Below are positions 1 to 15,400 of a DNA stretch of 64,000 nt, piece by piece. Every line of letters begins with the position of its first letter. Position 1 is the first letter of the stretch. The notes beneath the pieces were generated by a model. That model did not search any database. It saw nothing but the letters and a program-made list of their open reading frames with translations, and had not been told where the DNA came from. The DNA is from Zhengitettix transpicula (lineage: Eukaryota; Arthropoda; Insecta; Orthoptera; Tetrigidae): NCBI GenBank assembly GCA_037074705.1, contig CM073592.1, positions 23,470,629 to 23,534,628 on the forward strand, written 5' to 3'. Position numbers and translations under genes: made by a program.

Positions 1-798
1 CATTCTACTTCACCACAAGCAAGGACCATGAGTGAGAGTGTGTGTGTATGTCAACTACCTGTAATTTATTTCGGTCTGAGTACCCATAACCTGTCAGATA
101 TTACAGGATTACAGGAACGTAGAATAATTCTCGAAATAACTCGGAAATAAACCCCGTCAACCTCCTTGATTTGATTAACGTTTCCTTTGTGCAGTGTATT
201 TGAGTGATATATTTTCCTAGTGGGCTAATTCACTTTTTGCAATTTGATGAGTTTAAAAGAAAATCGATACAAAATTTTACACCATTTTCTTAATCAGAAT
301 CCCATAGCGTCGATTTAGAAAGAGTAAATTTAATTAGGAACTATCGCAGTTTTCTTCTTTTTGTAGACGTGACATTATTTAACTAATTAAAAAAGTATTG
401 AATAATTTGTCAAGTATGACTCTCATTAAATTATTTTTCTACAAACGATTCCAAGACATGGATTTATTTTATATTTATTATATCTGTTATCATCTAACTA
501 CTGTACGAAGTATACAGCTAATGAAAATTTTACCTTCTCGTAGGATCAGCAGCTTTATTAATGTGTCTGTTCTGAAAAAAAAAAATACTGCTGTCCAGTT
601 TTCAAACATCCCATTCGTCAGAATCTCAATCAATGAGTGTGTTTCAAAAAATATACAAAAACTACAAATTACCAAAAAAAAAATTAACAAACTTCGATTC
701 GTTGGTTTTTAATTTTGTTTTGGGTTGTAAATAATATCAACGTGAACGGATTATTCTTATTCTTTCATGAAACTCAGTTCTCACATAAATAATATCTT

Positions 799-822
799 GA
801 ATAATAATAATAATAATAATTT
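799..822. repeat. (AAT)n microsatellite
   Basis: Eight AAT units. Confidence 0.9.
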
Positions 823-2454
823 ATTTTTTACATTATAGTTCCCAATATACATGTTCGTCTGTAATTTTAAAGGCTGCATTTGTATATAAATTATAGTTGT
901 GGCTTTAAAAGGAGCTTTTAAATTTTTGAAGGACCTTATAAGCTAGTTTTGACTTTAATATACTTTATCCGGAATTATTTCAGGTTTCCGGGATGCTTTA
1001 AATTCACCCCCACCCCCCCACGTAAAAGGAGTAATTTGAAGAATTGCGGTCAGATTTTTAACAGAATACTCTGAACGATAGTTTTTTTCTATTCGTATTT
1101 CAATTAATTCATTATAAACATTCCTTGGTATTCGGCTAGTTCATTATTAAAAAGGGATATTATGCAAATATGGTCATAGTACCGTCAAAGCATGTTCTAG
1201 GGAACAGGCGAACTTTAATAATAACATTTTTTCACATATCGTGGATTTATTTTCTCCAATGGGCTTCCCAATAATAGTAAACCAGCCTCTAACTGCAGTA
1301 ATATTTTTTATACATTGTTTATTTATACCTTTAGATGGGATTAAATTTCCTATTTTCAGACAATTTTCAGTGTAACATTTCGGTACTTATTTAAATGACA
1401 ACTTTCAGTTAATACTCAACTGGAACGGAAAAAATAATCAGACTTAAATTGCATTTCATTACTAGTGGCTACATCGAACTATCCTTCCTTAAAACGTGTG
1501 AAATTGTTATTAATATTTTAAATTAATTTAGTTCCATGGCCTTTACGGCTCGAGCTTGAGAAAGCTTCATCTTTATTCTTCAACTGTTATTTTTTATCAC
1601 AAAATAAATTACGAAGTTTTGTATTAACTTGAGATGACCCCTTCCTGATTCGAATGAGAATTATTTCGTCCTTCACGACTGCGCCTTTGCGAGTCTTTAA
1701 TTCAATTGTATTTGGTCTTTAACTCGCACCGCTGGTAAAAGTTCAAGGTGAAACGGTAACTCAATGTAGTGTTTTCATTATTAATCGTTTTGATTTTGAT
1801 AGGCGATAATCGGCTAAAGGTCTCATTCTCTCAAAGTGAACTGGAGTCACCTGTGGCCTTCGGACGAGTTGCCCATATGCTACCCAAATCCGAACACGTA
1901 ACTTGTGTGAAGGAGTTTCTAATTTTTTAATCCCACTTCCGCGTTAAAATCACGTGGAGAAGTGGATTAAAAAATTTTCAGAAAATTCCAGAATAAATTA
2001 AAAGATTCGGAGGTAAGCGGAGTATTTAAATGGAAGCGAAAACCAATTTATTTATCCCCGACAAATAAAATGTAACAGGAGTGAAATACCACTTATAGAC
2101 TTATTTGCTTCAATAAGTTAAGAATTTTTTAATCAGAAAGGTTTTCATAGACAGCAATTAACGATACTTCCTTTCATGTTATTTATAAGTCTATATCTAT
2201 TTTCCGATTAAATTTTGGTTACTTAATAATTTCTTCCAATTTATTTTTTAAACAATTTAATTCATTCAAAGATTGAAGCCTTTCCCGGTGCAGTTGTTCA
2301 TTATATATATCAATTATATTGGCGAGTGGCCGGCCTTTTGACTGATGCTGACATGGCGGAGGCGGACTGTTGACTGAGCACTGATTGGCTCTCACAGCGT
2401 GATGATTCAGTGGAGGATATATATAATATTCAATAGAATGGTTCCGACACTTCG

Positions 2455-2500
2455 CCTAGAAGATGACGACAGAGCTTTTAGTCGTCGAAACGTTGCGTTC
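2455..2500 (+). ncRNA. Hammerhead-like motif with 6-bp stem II
   Basis: CTAGAAGA (2456-2463) is followed by gacgac (2465-2470), a ten-base loop, gtcgtc (2481-2486) and GAAAC (2487-2491). This resembles the hammerhead core CUGANGA - stem II - GAAA, except for one extra base in the first block (CTAGAAGA for CTGAAGA). That insertion probably disables it. Short cg...cg pairing follows. Confidence 0.4.
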
Positions 2501-5059
2501 TACAATTATGCAAAACCCGGTTGAACTCCGAGAACAATATATTGAATTGAATTCATTTCTTTCTCACTATATCATTAACCTCACATTCCCTAATTCCATT
2601 CTCACCTGTCATCAAATAATCGCAAATGTTGTTAGCCGGTCAATTTTTAACATGTTGATATAGGTTACAAATGCAATTATTGTTCATCCGTCTACATAGG
2701 TCAAACTAAAAGAGCATGTCTTAGATTCCAACCATATTTTCAACTGGGATAATTACCAAAGACAGTAATTATACGTCTCGATTAGTTTCCTAAATCAAAA
2801 CCGACTCTGATTTATTAAGTAATATTTATAATGTTTTAATCTATGATGTGTAACCCTTGTTATTTCTTCTCTTTTTTATAATCTTTATCTATCCACTAAT
2901 ATCTGTTCAATTAAATTAATTTAAATTACTCTGGTTATGTCTGTTTTGGCCCTATCAATAATTAAATTTGGAACAGTGGAAGAATTTGGCTGTAAAACGA
3001 AACGCAATAAAAATTTCAACAGTACAATCAATAAAATAGAAAATAAACGGACGCGTTAGAAATTAAGAGTAAAAAAACTCAAATCTAAAAGGGTGACAAG
3101 AAATTTTAATGAGAATATTCCTATGAATTAAATATATAATTATTATATTTATTATTGAGTCCAACTAAATACTGACGGAAGGCCGTTTAACACAGGATTC
3201 CTTGTAATTATTATGTATTTATTTCCTCGAATATATTTATATGCTGTTACCTTTCCACTTCATGTGAAATTATCTTACGTTTATTTGAGCTGTATTTGTC
3301 TCTGTGTAACAATTGCACTCTTTGATACTCTAAACTGAAGGCACCGTAAAAGACGCGTGTTAATAATTGTTTTATGTAGGAATTTCGTGTCACAGCAATG
3401 ATAAGAGAAATGAATTCACTGTGTTTCAGTGATTTTGTAAAATTTCATTTTGTATAAATATATGAATACGCTGTCAACGTCCTATTTTTAATAATTTTTA
3501 GCTTATAAGAAATCCATAAAATGATGGAAATATGGTATAATTAGAGACAACTAGGTATAGATTAGATTTGAAACAATTTGGTTGTAAAAAAGGAGTAAAA
3601 TAATTTAACAAGTTGCCAATAGAAATTATGACATGTGATGCTATTAATAAATTTAAGAATAAACACCTAAGTTAATTAAATGTAATTGAAGAAAAATACT
3701 GTAGTATCGAGTAGAATTTTTGCTAAATACATTCGTTATTAATATAATTAATTTTATTACATTTTTGTGTATGCACGTTACGGGTTTTATTTACAAATTA
3801 TCTAAGCAATTACAGAATTCATACATCGAAGTTCATTTCACCTATTCTGTCTCATTAACGTGATACGAGTTCCGTTTGGTAAAAGTTGCTCACTCGACCC
3901 TGAGGAACTACGGTATAATGGACGATGATTTTTTTGGAATTCACAGATATATATTGTTGTGTGTCCCCTTAAGTGGAGAAAACACAGCCACTGCGATCAG
4001 ACGAAGTTGATACCGAAAAGGAAAAGAGACGTTAAGTGCGGTGGTTAAACTGCGACTTCATTAACGACTCAAGGCGTGTTTCTGTTTGATAGATCGTGGT
4101 CGATAGCGGACGCGATTATGACCTTGAAGGCGTGGACCGGTCAGTCTACACTTTAGGTACAACTTAATTTTTTTTTATGAGCATGTCTGCTCAAATACAT
4201 CGTTCGTTTACTTAACGTTCAAGTGAAGGTAGATCACAGTAACTAAAATTCTCTAATATTCAAATGCTACGGGACTGTCTGTATCATACTATATAGTGTA
4301 TTATGACCATAGGTTAACTATGAGGAAAGGAAATGACTGTACAAACTTCACTTGAGAGCAGGTAAATCAATATGTGTACTTGAGACTATAAACACTTGTA
4401 CACGTCAGGATGGATTACTTCTGGGGAAGGTTGAAACTCGGATATAAATCATAAGCACATAGTCCGTACGTTATAGTCGAAAGGCGAAATTTATTCATCC
4501 CAGTTGTAGTGTTCCAACTGGCGAAGATCCTTGGCGAACTCTCCTGCTGATAATATCTGCTGCATCTGCTGTGATTTTAATGAGGGAATGCTCAACCTCG
4601 TTGCACGCGGAAGAGCTTTCTAGGACACACATATTTAGTTCAGTTATGAAATATACGCCTACAGCATTCTAAAGAAAAGCGAACAAGAAAGAATTTCATA
4701 CGCATTCGTCGTGTTCGAATAGCTTATAATATTAAATACGCGACAATTGATTAGCACAAGAAAATCCTGCGGCTATGGTTTGTGAGAAAAATTTTTCTAA
4801 TAAACACTAGTATGATTATATTAGTTGTTTGTCAGTACGTAACCTCATTTTAATATATACATATTAAAACAAATTTGCACTGGATGAACTATAAGGGAAA
4901 TTTAATGTTGATTGATTATAAGAAGTGTTTAAAATAATTTTACGTAGCAGAAAGAATCCACAATAATATTTAAGACGAAAATTACTCACTTTGAGAAATA
5001 TTTAATAACATCAATATTTCAACACAGCCGTCGTAATGTTAAATTCCAAAACTTATTCA

Positions 5060-5145
5060 CCGTAGAAATGAATGAAAAATATAATATATATAATGAATGA
5101 AAAATATAATATTCATATAATATAATATAATATATATATATAATG
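5060..5145. repeat. AT-rich tandem repeats
   Basis: Two copies of aatgaatgaaaaatataat, followed by ataat repeats and an AT run. Confidence 0.85.
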
Positions 5146-7850
5146 TTCAAATGGAGATTTTCTTACTTTTAAAACTAATGTAATTATATGCTCTACAATA
5201 CAGTCTCAGAATAACTTTATACGCCTGTGCCAATTTTTTAAAAAAATTAGTAAACAGAAACACGGGAATGACAAACCCCTAGCATGAAGATGGAAAGAAT
5301 TCTAGGTAAAAATGTTAATGCGCGCGCATGTCTATGACGTCACCGCATATATAAAAAGTTTGCGATAAAAAACTAGAAACATTTGGATTGAATTAAAAGT
5401 ACATTTTTCGATAAAGAAATTAATGTTATATAAAACTTTTGTATACTGAAGCAAAATTTGTTATTGTATTAACTATTCAAACTAGAAACAAGAATTAATC
5501 AGTCAATTCCATTCTATATATTTTAATATACCAACGGAGTTGGCCCATCAGAAATCGCATGTTTGTAGCATGTCATAAAATTTAAAACTCTTTTTTACTT
5601 TGACACAACTTCCGGAATATTCAAATAATGTCTCAATTATTCTAAAGTTGTCATAATGATTGTATTACAAGAAATATTTTAAATATAAAAGAAAATGTTG
5701 TTTAATTAGTTTTAGTGGATTATATTATTCGTATTGTGGGCTAATACCCGTAGACTGAGTTTCCATTAATATAGGAACACTTCCAAAGTTATTTTCCATG
5801 TTACGAACTATTTTTCTCTTTTTGTTACAGCTGAGTAACAAATCACAATATTCCACTCGTAAAATGTTGAGGAGGCTGTAAGTGAATTGCTTCATTAATT
5901 TCGCCGTGACTTTAATGTAGTATTTGTGTAAAAAGCCGCGCCGTAATAGACAGATGAATTCCTTTTGAGTGCTTGTGGTCGTCGCTTTATCTATGATACA
6001 CTGTAATAAACTGTAGTAAGTTGCGATTAATTTATATCTCCGAAGGCATTTGAGAAAAACACGCTTTTAATTCCTGTCTAGGCTGAATATGGTAAACTTT
6101 AAGTAACACATGCAATTATGGACGGAAACAAATGGGAAAGGAATTTTTGTTTGTATTTGACAGCGTTAATTTAATAGTTCTCGTGTTCTGTGGTTTAAGT
6201 TATTTTAACTTATCGACATTTATCACGTTACAGAATTTAGAGTTATAATACTAATTAAAAAAATTGTTCGGGTTTAAGTAAATTAGTTAGAATACTGGTT
6301 TAATTCAGTATCATATTTACATGATATACCCGGGATTAATTGCATCTGTTTATGGGAAAGAAAAAAAATTTAAATTTAAATTTTTTATATAAAGACTGAT
6401 ATTTTCAGATTTTTAAAATTTTTCTTTAATGTATTGTTCTGCACTTGATCATAAAGATCAGCACAGTTATAACAATACGTGAAGAGAGGATTCTGAAAGG
6501 ACCTTTGTATGTATCATTATTCACGTCTTGGTCTCTGTATATATTTTCATATTTTAATTAATTCGTGATTAAATATATATGGTAGAATGGAGACGAAAAT
6601 ACCATCTTGAATAGTCTTCACCGTAAAAAATCAGAAAATATGAATGTGCTTAAAGCGTGGAACAATTTTCTTCTCGTCACAGAATTCCAACTCTAGACTA
6701 ATACCGAAATGTTTCTCTAATTAAATAGTATTGTATTCCTGTCTGCATAAATATAAAAGAAAATATTTTTAATGGAACCATTACATTACAGTAAGGGTGA
6801 ATTATATGTTTGAAAATTTATATATTTAATATGTCTTTACTGACAGGTGAAATTATGGTATACTCCAGCAACTTTATAACATAGCGCCTAATATTAAAAG
6901 GTTTGCTACACGCTTGGCAGAACCGTTTGATGTGAAACATAACTCACAGGCGCAATAAAGCGCGAGGCTCACCCAAAAAACAAATGAAATATACAAAATA
7001 ACAAATATTGAAGGACAAGGGTCAGTATGTGTATTACTATTTACATTAAATAAATAAACAATAATATTAGGAGTAATTTATTTTATTTTATTTTCATTAC
7101 TTACTGAATCTGAATTAAGCGTAGATAATGCAGAGGTTGTTATGCTATTGAAGTATGAATAAAAATTATATAATGTCGTATAATGAAGACATTTATAGGA
7201 CTAAATGATGTATTTATAAATTGATGTAAATAATATCAGTGAAAAATATATATTTTTTTATTATAAGTTCAATTAACACATTGTGTGTTACAAGACCAAT
7301 ACTTTCCTTTAGTTGTGATAGTTGACTGCGTCAAATAATTTATCGACGAATTAAAAATAACCCAAACAAGGTGGACTCATCGCTAGAAATAATTCTACTT
7401 CTCAACGCATCCAAAGCATGTTTGTCTATTCTTGTTAACGCATACCGCAATAAGGAGACAAAACTCTAAATCAATTAATGCCAACAAATTGTTACATGTT
7501 TTTTAAACATACAGATATATAATTAATTATTTTCCGTTACAAAACCTAAAACAGATTTCAATATAGCTCGCTAATTAACAAGACCAACTCGTTTTATCAA
7601 ATTATTCGAACGATATTACTTTTTTAAAAAGCATAGGACATTAATAAGAGTCGCATAACTAATAAATCAGTTCTGTGGTAGGTATCACGTGATACTGAAC
7701 AATTTGTTTACGTAATTAGGTGACACTGTGATTACGTTACCATTTTTCTTGCTAGCTACACTCATTAATCGCAATCAATAAAGATTTGATCTGGTTTTTT
7801 TCCTTGATGACGTACTAGAGGAACGAGATTTCGTATCTCTCATTTACAAT

Positions 7851-7930
7851 TCCTCTCTCTATCTCTCTCTCTCTCTGTCTGTCTTTCTTACTCTGTATCT
7901 GTCTTTCCATCTTTCTCTATCTCTCTCTAT
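7851..7930. repeat. (TC)n-rich microsatellite, interrupted
   Basis: CT/TC dinucleotides with gtct and ttct interruptions. The open frame that starts inside it (7934-8212) has no recognisable features. Confidence 0.9.
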
Positions 7931-10900
7931 GAGGTGCCCTTTTGTAATGTTTTTTCATGGGACACATGGTTGTTGATAATGTTAATTCTATTGTACTCTT
8001 GGCAAGTGCTACCCAATTCGGAGACGGGTTATAAGATCAGATTATTCAACACACTCGTTGGGCTGGTCTTGGGGAATCCCCGAGGCCCGGATATCCGGTT
8101 CGGAATAGGCGTATCGTGTCTCAGTTCTACCAACCTTGTACACATATCGGCTGATATTTCCAGAATAAACATAATAACCACACTATCTCTTAATTATCCA
8201 TTCGTCCTATAATTCTGCTTAGATTTATTAAATATTTGAGTTCTTAATTATTATCCAACTGGAAGATTAAACCAAGTATTCGACGATTTGACACTATCAA
8301 TTATTTCTTCCCTGTAACACACATACGATGAAATAAGAGAAAAAATCTTATTGTCAGACAGCTTTGCTTAATAAACGGTTGGTCCTGAAATGAAATTTAT
8401 ATTGTTATTTATTTGACGTATTACTGATTTAATTGTTATCCAATTTTTATAGTTAATGGAATTACATCAGACATAAACAATTCATTATTTTTTCGACACT
8501 AAATTTCTGTCTCCCTCATTATTTAGCTAACGTACCGATCGTTGAATCTCTTTGATTAGTAACTCTATGTATCTCAGTAATATATAATTCTATTGTATAA
8601 TGAATTATCTCCACAATTACACTCCGTATTTTGTAAGTGTAAAGATTTATTTTACCTGTTATCAATTTTTGTTTTAGGATTTATAAGTTTATTATATTCC
8701 ACAATTCCTTTTCAACTTTAAGAGTTTGTTTCATAAGGAACATGTTCCCTATCGCCAATAAATATTGAAATTTATTTTTTAGATCGCGTTCTTGTACTTG
8801 TAACATTACGTATCGCGTCAAGTCTCGCTTAATCCGTTTTCAAAGTTGTTTATAAAACTCAAACAGAATATTATATTAAATTTTTATTGCTCAAGTCCTA
8901 TATTATTTCATTTTAAACCATTTAATTCTGGTATATAACATCACAATTAGTATATGTGATTTGATGTGAACAACCTAAGCACAGTTTAAGAACAAATCTT
9001 ATAAAAGAACAGGGATTAAAGTGAGTGTTTTACTCACAGGTGTTTAGTAATGTAAACAAAATGCCTTAGGTAAAAAACAGACTTAAATTTGGGATAATAA
9101 ATCATCTTAATTGAAAATATTCTTTGCATTAATGTACCTATTTCATTAGAAGCGCTCGAAATATCAATATTATTTCAGAATAAGTGCGTGAATTTATTTT
9201 AAAATTCCGAAAAAATTAACACTTTTTCAAGTTTAAAAATGACGGTTAAATTGAACGGTTTGGTAACCTTTTATTGTATTTTTTCACTTCAATTTTATAG
9301 ACTATACGTCGCCACGCCACCCAGTGAGGAACGTATTTTTACATTAAATTTAAGTATTGCTTTTATATAGTTGAATCTACGTTTTATATTTTAAAGGTCT
9401 CTTAACTAATAGATGGCGAGTTCCTAATTTAAAGGCCAAAACGTTGCGTTTCTCTATGAAGATTTTGTAAAATTTTATATTAAATATTTTATTCTGACTT
9501 ATTTATCCATTGATAATGGAGTAATAATAATTTGATTTCCTGATTTTACCAGCGTTTAGATGTGAAAAGATTTTCAACCATTCTTCTATTCAAATTTAAA
9601 AAGGGTAATGGATAAGTAATATCTGATGGGTTGGTACGGTACATGCACGTGTTAAATTATTCAGTCTTGAAGTTTCATTGGTTATTGACATTAGCCTTGT
9701 TGCTAGACGTGAATTGCCAGCCTGACTTTTATTCTACTTTTCTCCTCGCCTGCACTGTCCTTCACTCTGGCGGAGAAATGTTTCAGTAACAGTTGTAGGT
9801 GTCTCCTCACAGATAGCACCACGAGTACCTGGACCACTAACACTGCTGTTTTATCAAATTACCAAACCATACGAACATAATGAATTGACGTCATGAAATG
9901 TAGACTAAATAATCCAAAAACCCATTTATTTATAGCTTTTTTAAAATTAGAATCTTGGAGTCTACGTAATTATTTTGCGAAATATTTAAGGATGAAATAC
10001 TCGGAATACATTTGGGATTTTTACACTCATAAAATACCTAGTATAAAAATGCAATACTAAATAATGTTAATACGCTCAGACGGCAAGGAATTATTTCATT
10101 AAAGTATCTTGATCTGATTATTATTAAACGAACCAAACTACTGTTTAAAAATGTATTATTCTTATTCTTAAGTAGACATATTAATTATATGTATGCTGTT
10201 GGATAAAATTTATTAATCTATTTTTGTTGCTTATTGTACTATGAATGAGACTAAATCGTAAAAAAGATTTATTTATATTAAACTACTGTGGTGAATTTTT
10301 TATGTGCAAATCGAGATAAAGTACAACCCTTTTCATAAATTTTACAGGTGTTAAGAATATACTCACTCGACTGTATTTTGCAGCAAAACTTTCATACCAA
10401 CTCTCTATACGTTACAGAACTACTAGGTGTGGAAAAATTTACATTGATTTGTTAATCGTCTTCTGACTCAATTTCGTGTCACATTTGTCCATGTTCTCAA
10501 TCATTAATATGATTTTCAGTCTGTTTGACTGACCCTCAGAAATATAATTTCCATATTTAAACACCTTTTTATTCCTGAAATAGGCAGTAAGTTTCAATTC
10601 TGCGACACGTGACGAATGGTGAACTCAAGGGGAACGAGTAGTTTACATAATTAAATAAATATAAATGCCAATACGTCAGAACAAGATTAAAATTAAATAT
10701 GCACTTAAATTTTTACAATAATTTTTTTTAAAATTTTAAGTTTGTCTATATTTTCGGGACTCTTATGACGAAAAAATAAAAGATGAAAAATGAGATCCTA
10801 ATAATTAATTTTGTTGATAAAAACATTTTCCATGGTGTTGAATATTTTTTTATTATTAAACTCTCCCTAATTGAAGTGAATTATATCACGTGTTGAGATT

Positions 10901-12170
10901 TAATGAATCCACTATTTTTTATTGTAAAAAGTGCCAAGTTCTTCAATTAGTAGGTTCCAAAAAAATTTTATATAATATAAAAGAATTATAAAAAAATTGT
11001 AAAATGCTTGGCTTTGTCTCATTATTGTAAACTAACAAAAAATATAAATTTTAGATAACCCCAGTTAAGATTAATTTGAAGACATACTTGCCAATAAAAC
11101 GGCAGAAGAATTAAAATATGAATATATTACTTACTAATATTTAGTAAAATGTAGGGATGATGACTGAGTTCTTATCATGAAAGGTTGTCATGATCAACTA
11201 CGTACATTGTAACTGTTGTTTTACCGTAGAATAATTGAGAAATACCGTGATATATATTTGAATAACGAATAAGACCAGACGGAAACGACCAACGTTAAGG
11301 TAACGCAAGTAGTGGCGAGGGAATCGTTTATTTGGGAGCCTTCTGGAGGGCCATGGCTTCGCCGACGTGCTTCTGCTGGCACTCTAGAGGGGAGGTGAGG
11401 TTGGTACACGATACGGGTCAAGGTCTGAGTGTAAGCCACCCACACACCCACGGCCCACTCTCGCTTCTCTTTACCGTTACGGCTAAACCCGTCGTAGCCC
11501 ATTCATACGCCACGCTCAGTTCTTCCCACGATCCCCGGGCTTCCCTTTCACTACATGATGCTTTCTTTCCTTCCTGCCTACCCACCACTATGGCTACTAC
11601 TACGATCTCTGCGTACTTTAGGATCTACTGCTGTTTACTCGTGTAATTAAAGTTCTCGACGGAGGACGCGTACGAAATGAAGGCAGAGGATAAATACGGA
11701 TTTAAATATGAAGCACGCCCAGTAAACTCTCCGTCGACCAATTTATGTGTAATGGAACAAAACTCTGACCTACTATGAACCTGTTTTGAACATAATTTCC
11801 ATCCCTAATGACGACGAGAAGAAATTTTTATATACATTCCCTGATCGATGCTCAAGTGCTAACAGCTAGATCCTCGAAGATTCGACGAGGATAGATAAAT
11901 GCCAGCCAGACAGACATACGAAAATTACTTGGCAACATAGTCGCAGAAAAGTAGTGTAATTGAAAAGACCTTGTCATATATATATATTTATAATTAGCCC
12001 AAGTACCTTACTCTTCTGAACTACCCTTTAACTTTGGTTAAACGTGTCCTTAGAGAAAATTTGGACTTTGTAACCCTATTATTTTGTGAATATTGGCGTT
12101 ATTAAATGCTAATTAAGTACAGGGAAATGTCTTGGAGGCTTATGAGACGGACACTACTCTTCGAGTTTTT

Positions 12171-12410
12171 TTGTTTTTTTTGGGTGTAGACAGGCTATCT
12201 ATAGGGTAATCCACATAGTGGCAACTCCCCTCTTATAGCATAGGTAAGGGATTTGAAAGGGTGGATGCGGAAGGGTGGAGGAAGGTAGCCAAGGGTAACT
12301 AGGGCCCCCGGGCAATGTTTTAAGGAACCTACCCGGCATTCGCCTAAATAAATGCAGGAAAACCCTAGAAAAACCTGCATCAGGTAGGTCGGGCATAGGG
12401 TACTTGAGTT
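12171..12410 (-). mobile_element. SINE-like element, 5'-truncated, more diverged
   Basis: On the minus strand it covers only the 3' half, from ccctatgcccgacctacctg to a poly-A tail (T-run at 12171-12180 on the plus strand). It has more substitutions than the other copies, which suggests an older insertion. Confidence 0.78.
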
Positions 12411-15400
12411 TTGACCGGCCGTATATGTATCTCACATCGTAGCAACAAAAGTCTATAACGGACCGAATAAAATTAGATGACTAGAAACAACTCTTAAGGA
12501 AATAAATTTTGGTGGAATCCAAATACTTGATATGTTTCAAAGCTTCTTCCATATCCTTTTTTTGTGAGACAAGTTCCTGCTAGTCATTTCCTTTTAGGTC
12601 CAAAATATGCTCGATTAAGAGTTGAATTTTTGACATAATCTTAATCTTACCTTTAACCATTCTGCGAAAGGATGATTTATTAAAAGACTTAGAAGATAGG
12701 TATGGTATAATATATATTTACAAGTGAATATGCATACAGCTTTTGTTTACAGTAATCTAGATTGAATAGGAGACATTTATCGAGGAATAGTTTCAGCAAC
12801 CAGGAGTGCTGCGTGACGTGGAATCCTGTCGTGATAGTTTTCTTGGCTGTCTGACTTAACCCGAGAAAAATTGCATGTTTTATGTTTCAATCTAAATCTG
12901 TAAATTTGGGTGCGAGATGGGTTTTGATTTCACCTGATACTGCTCTGATGTTTGTGTTTGAATTCCCAAAAAAATACGTCGTATTTTGTCCTCCTATTTA
13001 AATCTAAAATACTACTGGATCTATTTCGCGAAGCTTCCTTAATACCATAGAGTTTCTGATACTGGATAATTGATTCTTACGGAACAAAAAATGTGAATAC
13101 CCTCAAATAACTGTATGTAGTCGAAAGAATCCTATCATTTCTTCATTTTATTAATGTAGTACAGTGAATAGCTCGTAACGTAAGAGTTCCAGTGATGTTT
13201 TGTTAGTTAAAAAAATCCACGAGCCGGAACTGGAGCACCTCGAGGTTACTAAAAGGAAACTACACGAGTAATGTCAAGTCACGCGTTTTTCTTGTTTGTT
13301 TTGTACCGCCTTGTTTACGATCAAAGTGTGACGCCCATTGGAGAGTAAACACAAATTTCGGAGTGGTTTTACCTGTTACCGGTCCTCCGCCTTTTCTTAC
13401 TTCATTAACTAGTAAAATTTTTCTTCGCACCTGTTAGAATTCGCGGACACGGATCCTCGAGCGACGGAAAATTCGACAAAAACGGCCTCCTTCGAATCCG
13501 GAATGGAACGCTTCTTGCCAGCATTGCACGATTCGTTTCCCTTTACGAGGTCAGCGTCCTCCATGGTGAACTTGTACCAGATATTTCGTAGAAAAGTCGA
13601 GGACCTAATGGATAACATTTGGCATAAAGGAGAACGTCAATGATTTTAACATCATGGCGGTACCGGATGGATTGTCGTAACCCAAGGCGTCGCGTTAGAG
13701 AGTCCCGCGTTACAATCCCCCCCAAAAAAATATTTTTTTTTGATGACATAGTAATTATTCTGCTACACTAAAATTTTGGGTCCAAAGTTAATCTCAAAAT
13801 ATATGAATCTCGGTTAAGATGCTTTCAATATTAGATTTAAATTCATGGAATGAACAGGAAATATCTCATAAAACATTAGATTGTCGAAATCACAAAACAC
13901 AATTTTTTTTGCAATGTTTCCGTATAAAATTTAATATTTAAAATACTCTGTACCAGTGTAGAATGGTTAAAACTATTTAATTTTGTGTAATATCAGACTT
14001 AATAAATATTTATTTAATTTTACGTATTGTATAATATAGTCATAAAATAAATACGTGAAAGGAGGTTCAAGAAAAGTTTTTAAAAATTATAATTTATTCC
14101 GTGGACTAGCGAAATATCTTTTGGGAATGACCAAGGGTAAGCATATATTGTTAAAAGGTCACCCACAAATACTAAAAGTTCAAGAGATTTTTACCAGGGT
14201 TGTAGTCATTTAAAAACAGGCGAAAAAAAAGATTTTTGGGCTCTCAAAATGATTTGAAATATAATGAGTTGGGTCTGGGTCGTTTTAAATACTAACGCGG
14301 TGATATTTAACTTTAGAAACTATATTTGTTCCACAAAATTGAGAGACGGAAAGGAGTGTTTATAAGGACTTACATCGTCAGAACAGTTACAGAGATTGTG
14401 GAATATTTACGACAGATAGTAATAGAGTGGGGAAGTGGGATCGACGACCAGTTATATATTGTAGTTGCACAGTCTCGACTTCCAACGAGCCACTCTGTTA
14501 CTCTTTACTGTATTCACAACACGTTGAATTGAAAAATAGTCATCAAATAAAGTACCTGAAATATTTTAAGTAGTTTTATAATCACCTGTATTTATTTCGT
14601 CTTTTGTATTCTGCTAAATATATATTTTTAAAATTCACAATTATAGTGTAAAAATGATTTTTTGCATTACTATATTATTTACAAATCGTGGGGGTATTAA
14701 CCACCACCATTTTTATTTCTGTATGCCCGTGTACCAAATTTAATCTTCTTAAGACACCACGAGTCGCTTTAAATATTTTTACATTCTTCTTAATTGCGTT
14801 CATATGCATCAGTTTATCGATATATTTGAACGACTATCGATATTACCGCCTTCATGGAAGGATAATAGGCCGACGCTCATTCGCGACTTTTCGGCGAACT
14901 ACAGGCGTTGATTTACGCTTCCTAGGAAGCAACCTCGCCTGGGAATTGCCCATGGACGACTGTTGTGGAATATTTGCAATGTAAATGTACGGACCTGCTA
15001 CGTCTGCTTTAACTACGAAAGAAGAAACGTCACCATCACCATTGTGGGCACAAGTGCATAACTCTTCAGTGACAAACCCAATCGTTACAGCTTCATACTT
15101 GCGTCATCCTACGACAACTCCTTTCAGAGATTTGCTTAATGCATTCTAACCTTTAACTAACTTATGCCCTCAATTCCTCCCAAGCAATGACATAGTTACT
15201 GACACATTCAGCGTGCACTATGTGCGATGGTAACTTAGATATAAAGGGTTACGTTAGATCCATATACGCTCAGTTTGGATGGTAAAGAATTAAATACTTA
15301 CCTATTTAATGTAACAGTTATCTCAATTATTTTTAATAAGTAATATAGATGCTAAAAATATTATATTAAAAAACAAAATAACTACATTAATAATACATTT

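Larger units (their letters stand above)
1..12170. other. Gene-free AT-rich sequence
   Basis: Open frames here are short and compositionally random. Contents noted are microsatellites at 799, 5060 and 7851 and the hammerhead-like motif at 2455. A GC-richer patch at about 11300-11640 has open frames on both strands but no recognisable domain or splice pattern; an unrecognised 5' exon or old repeat is possible. Confidence 0.55.

Noticed and set aside
7934..8212. 92-codon ORF after the TC repeat
   Set aside because: No recognisable domain. Its hydrophobic start is typical of translated AT-rich DNA.
11221..11646. Overlapping ORFs in a GC-richer patch
   Set aside because: Both strands are open simply because of composition; no recognisable protein family or splice pattern.
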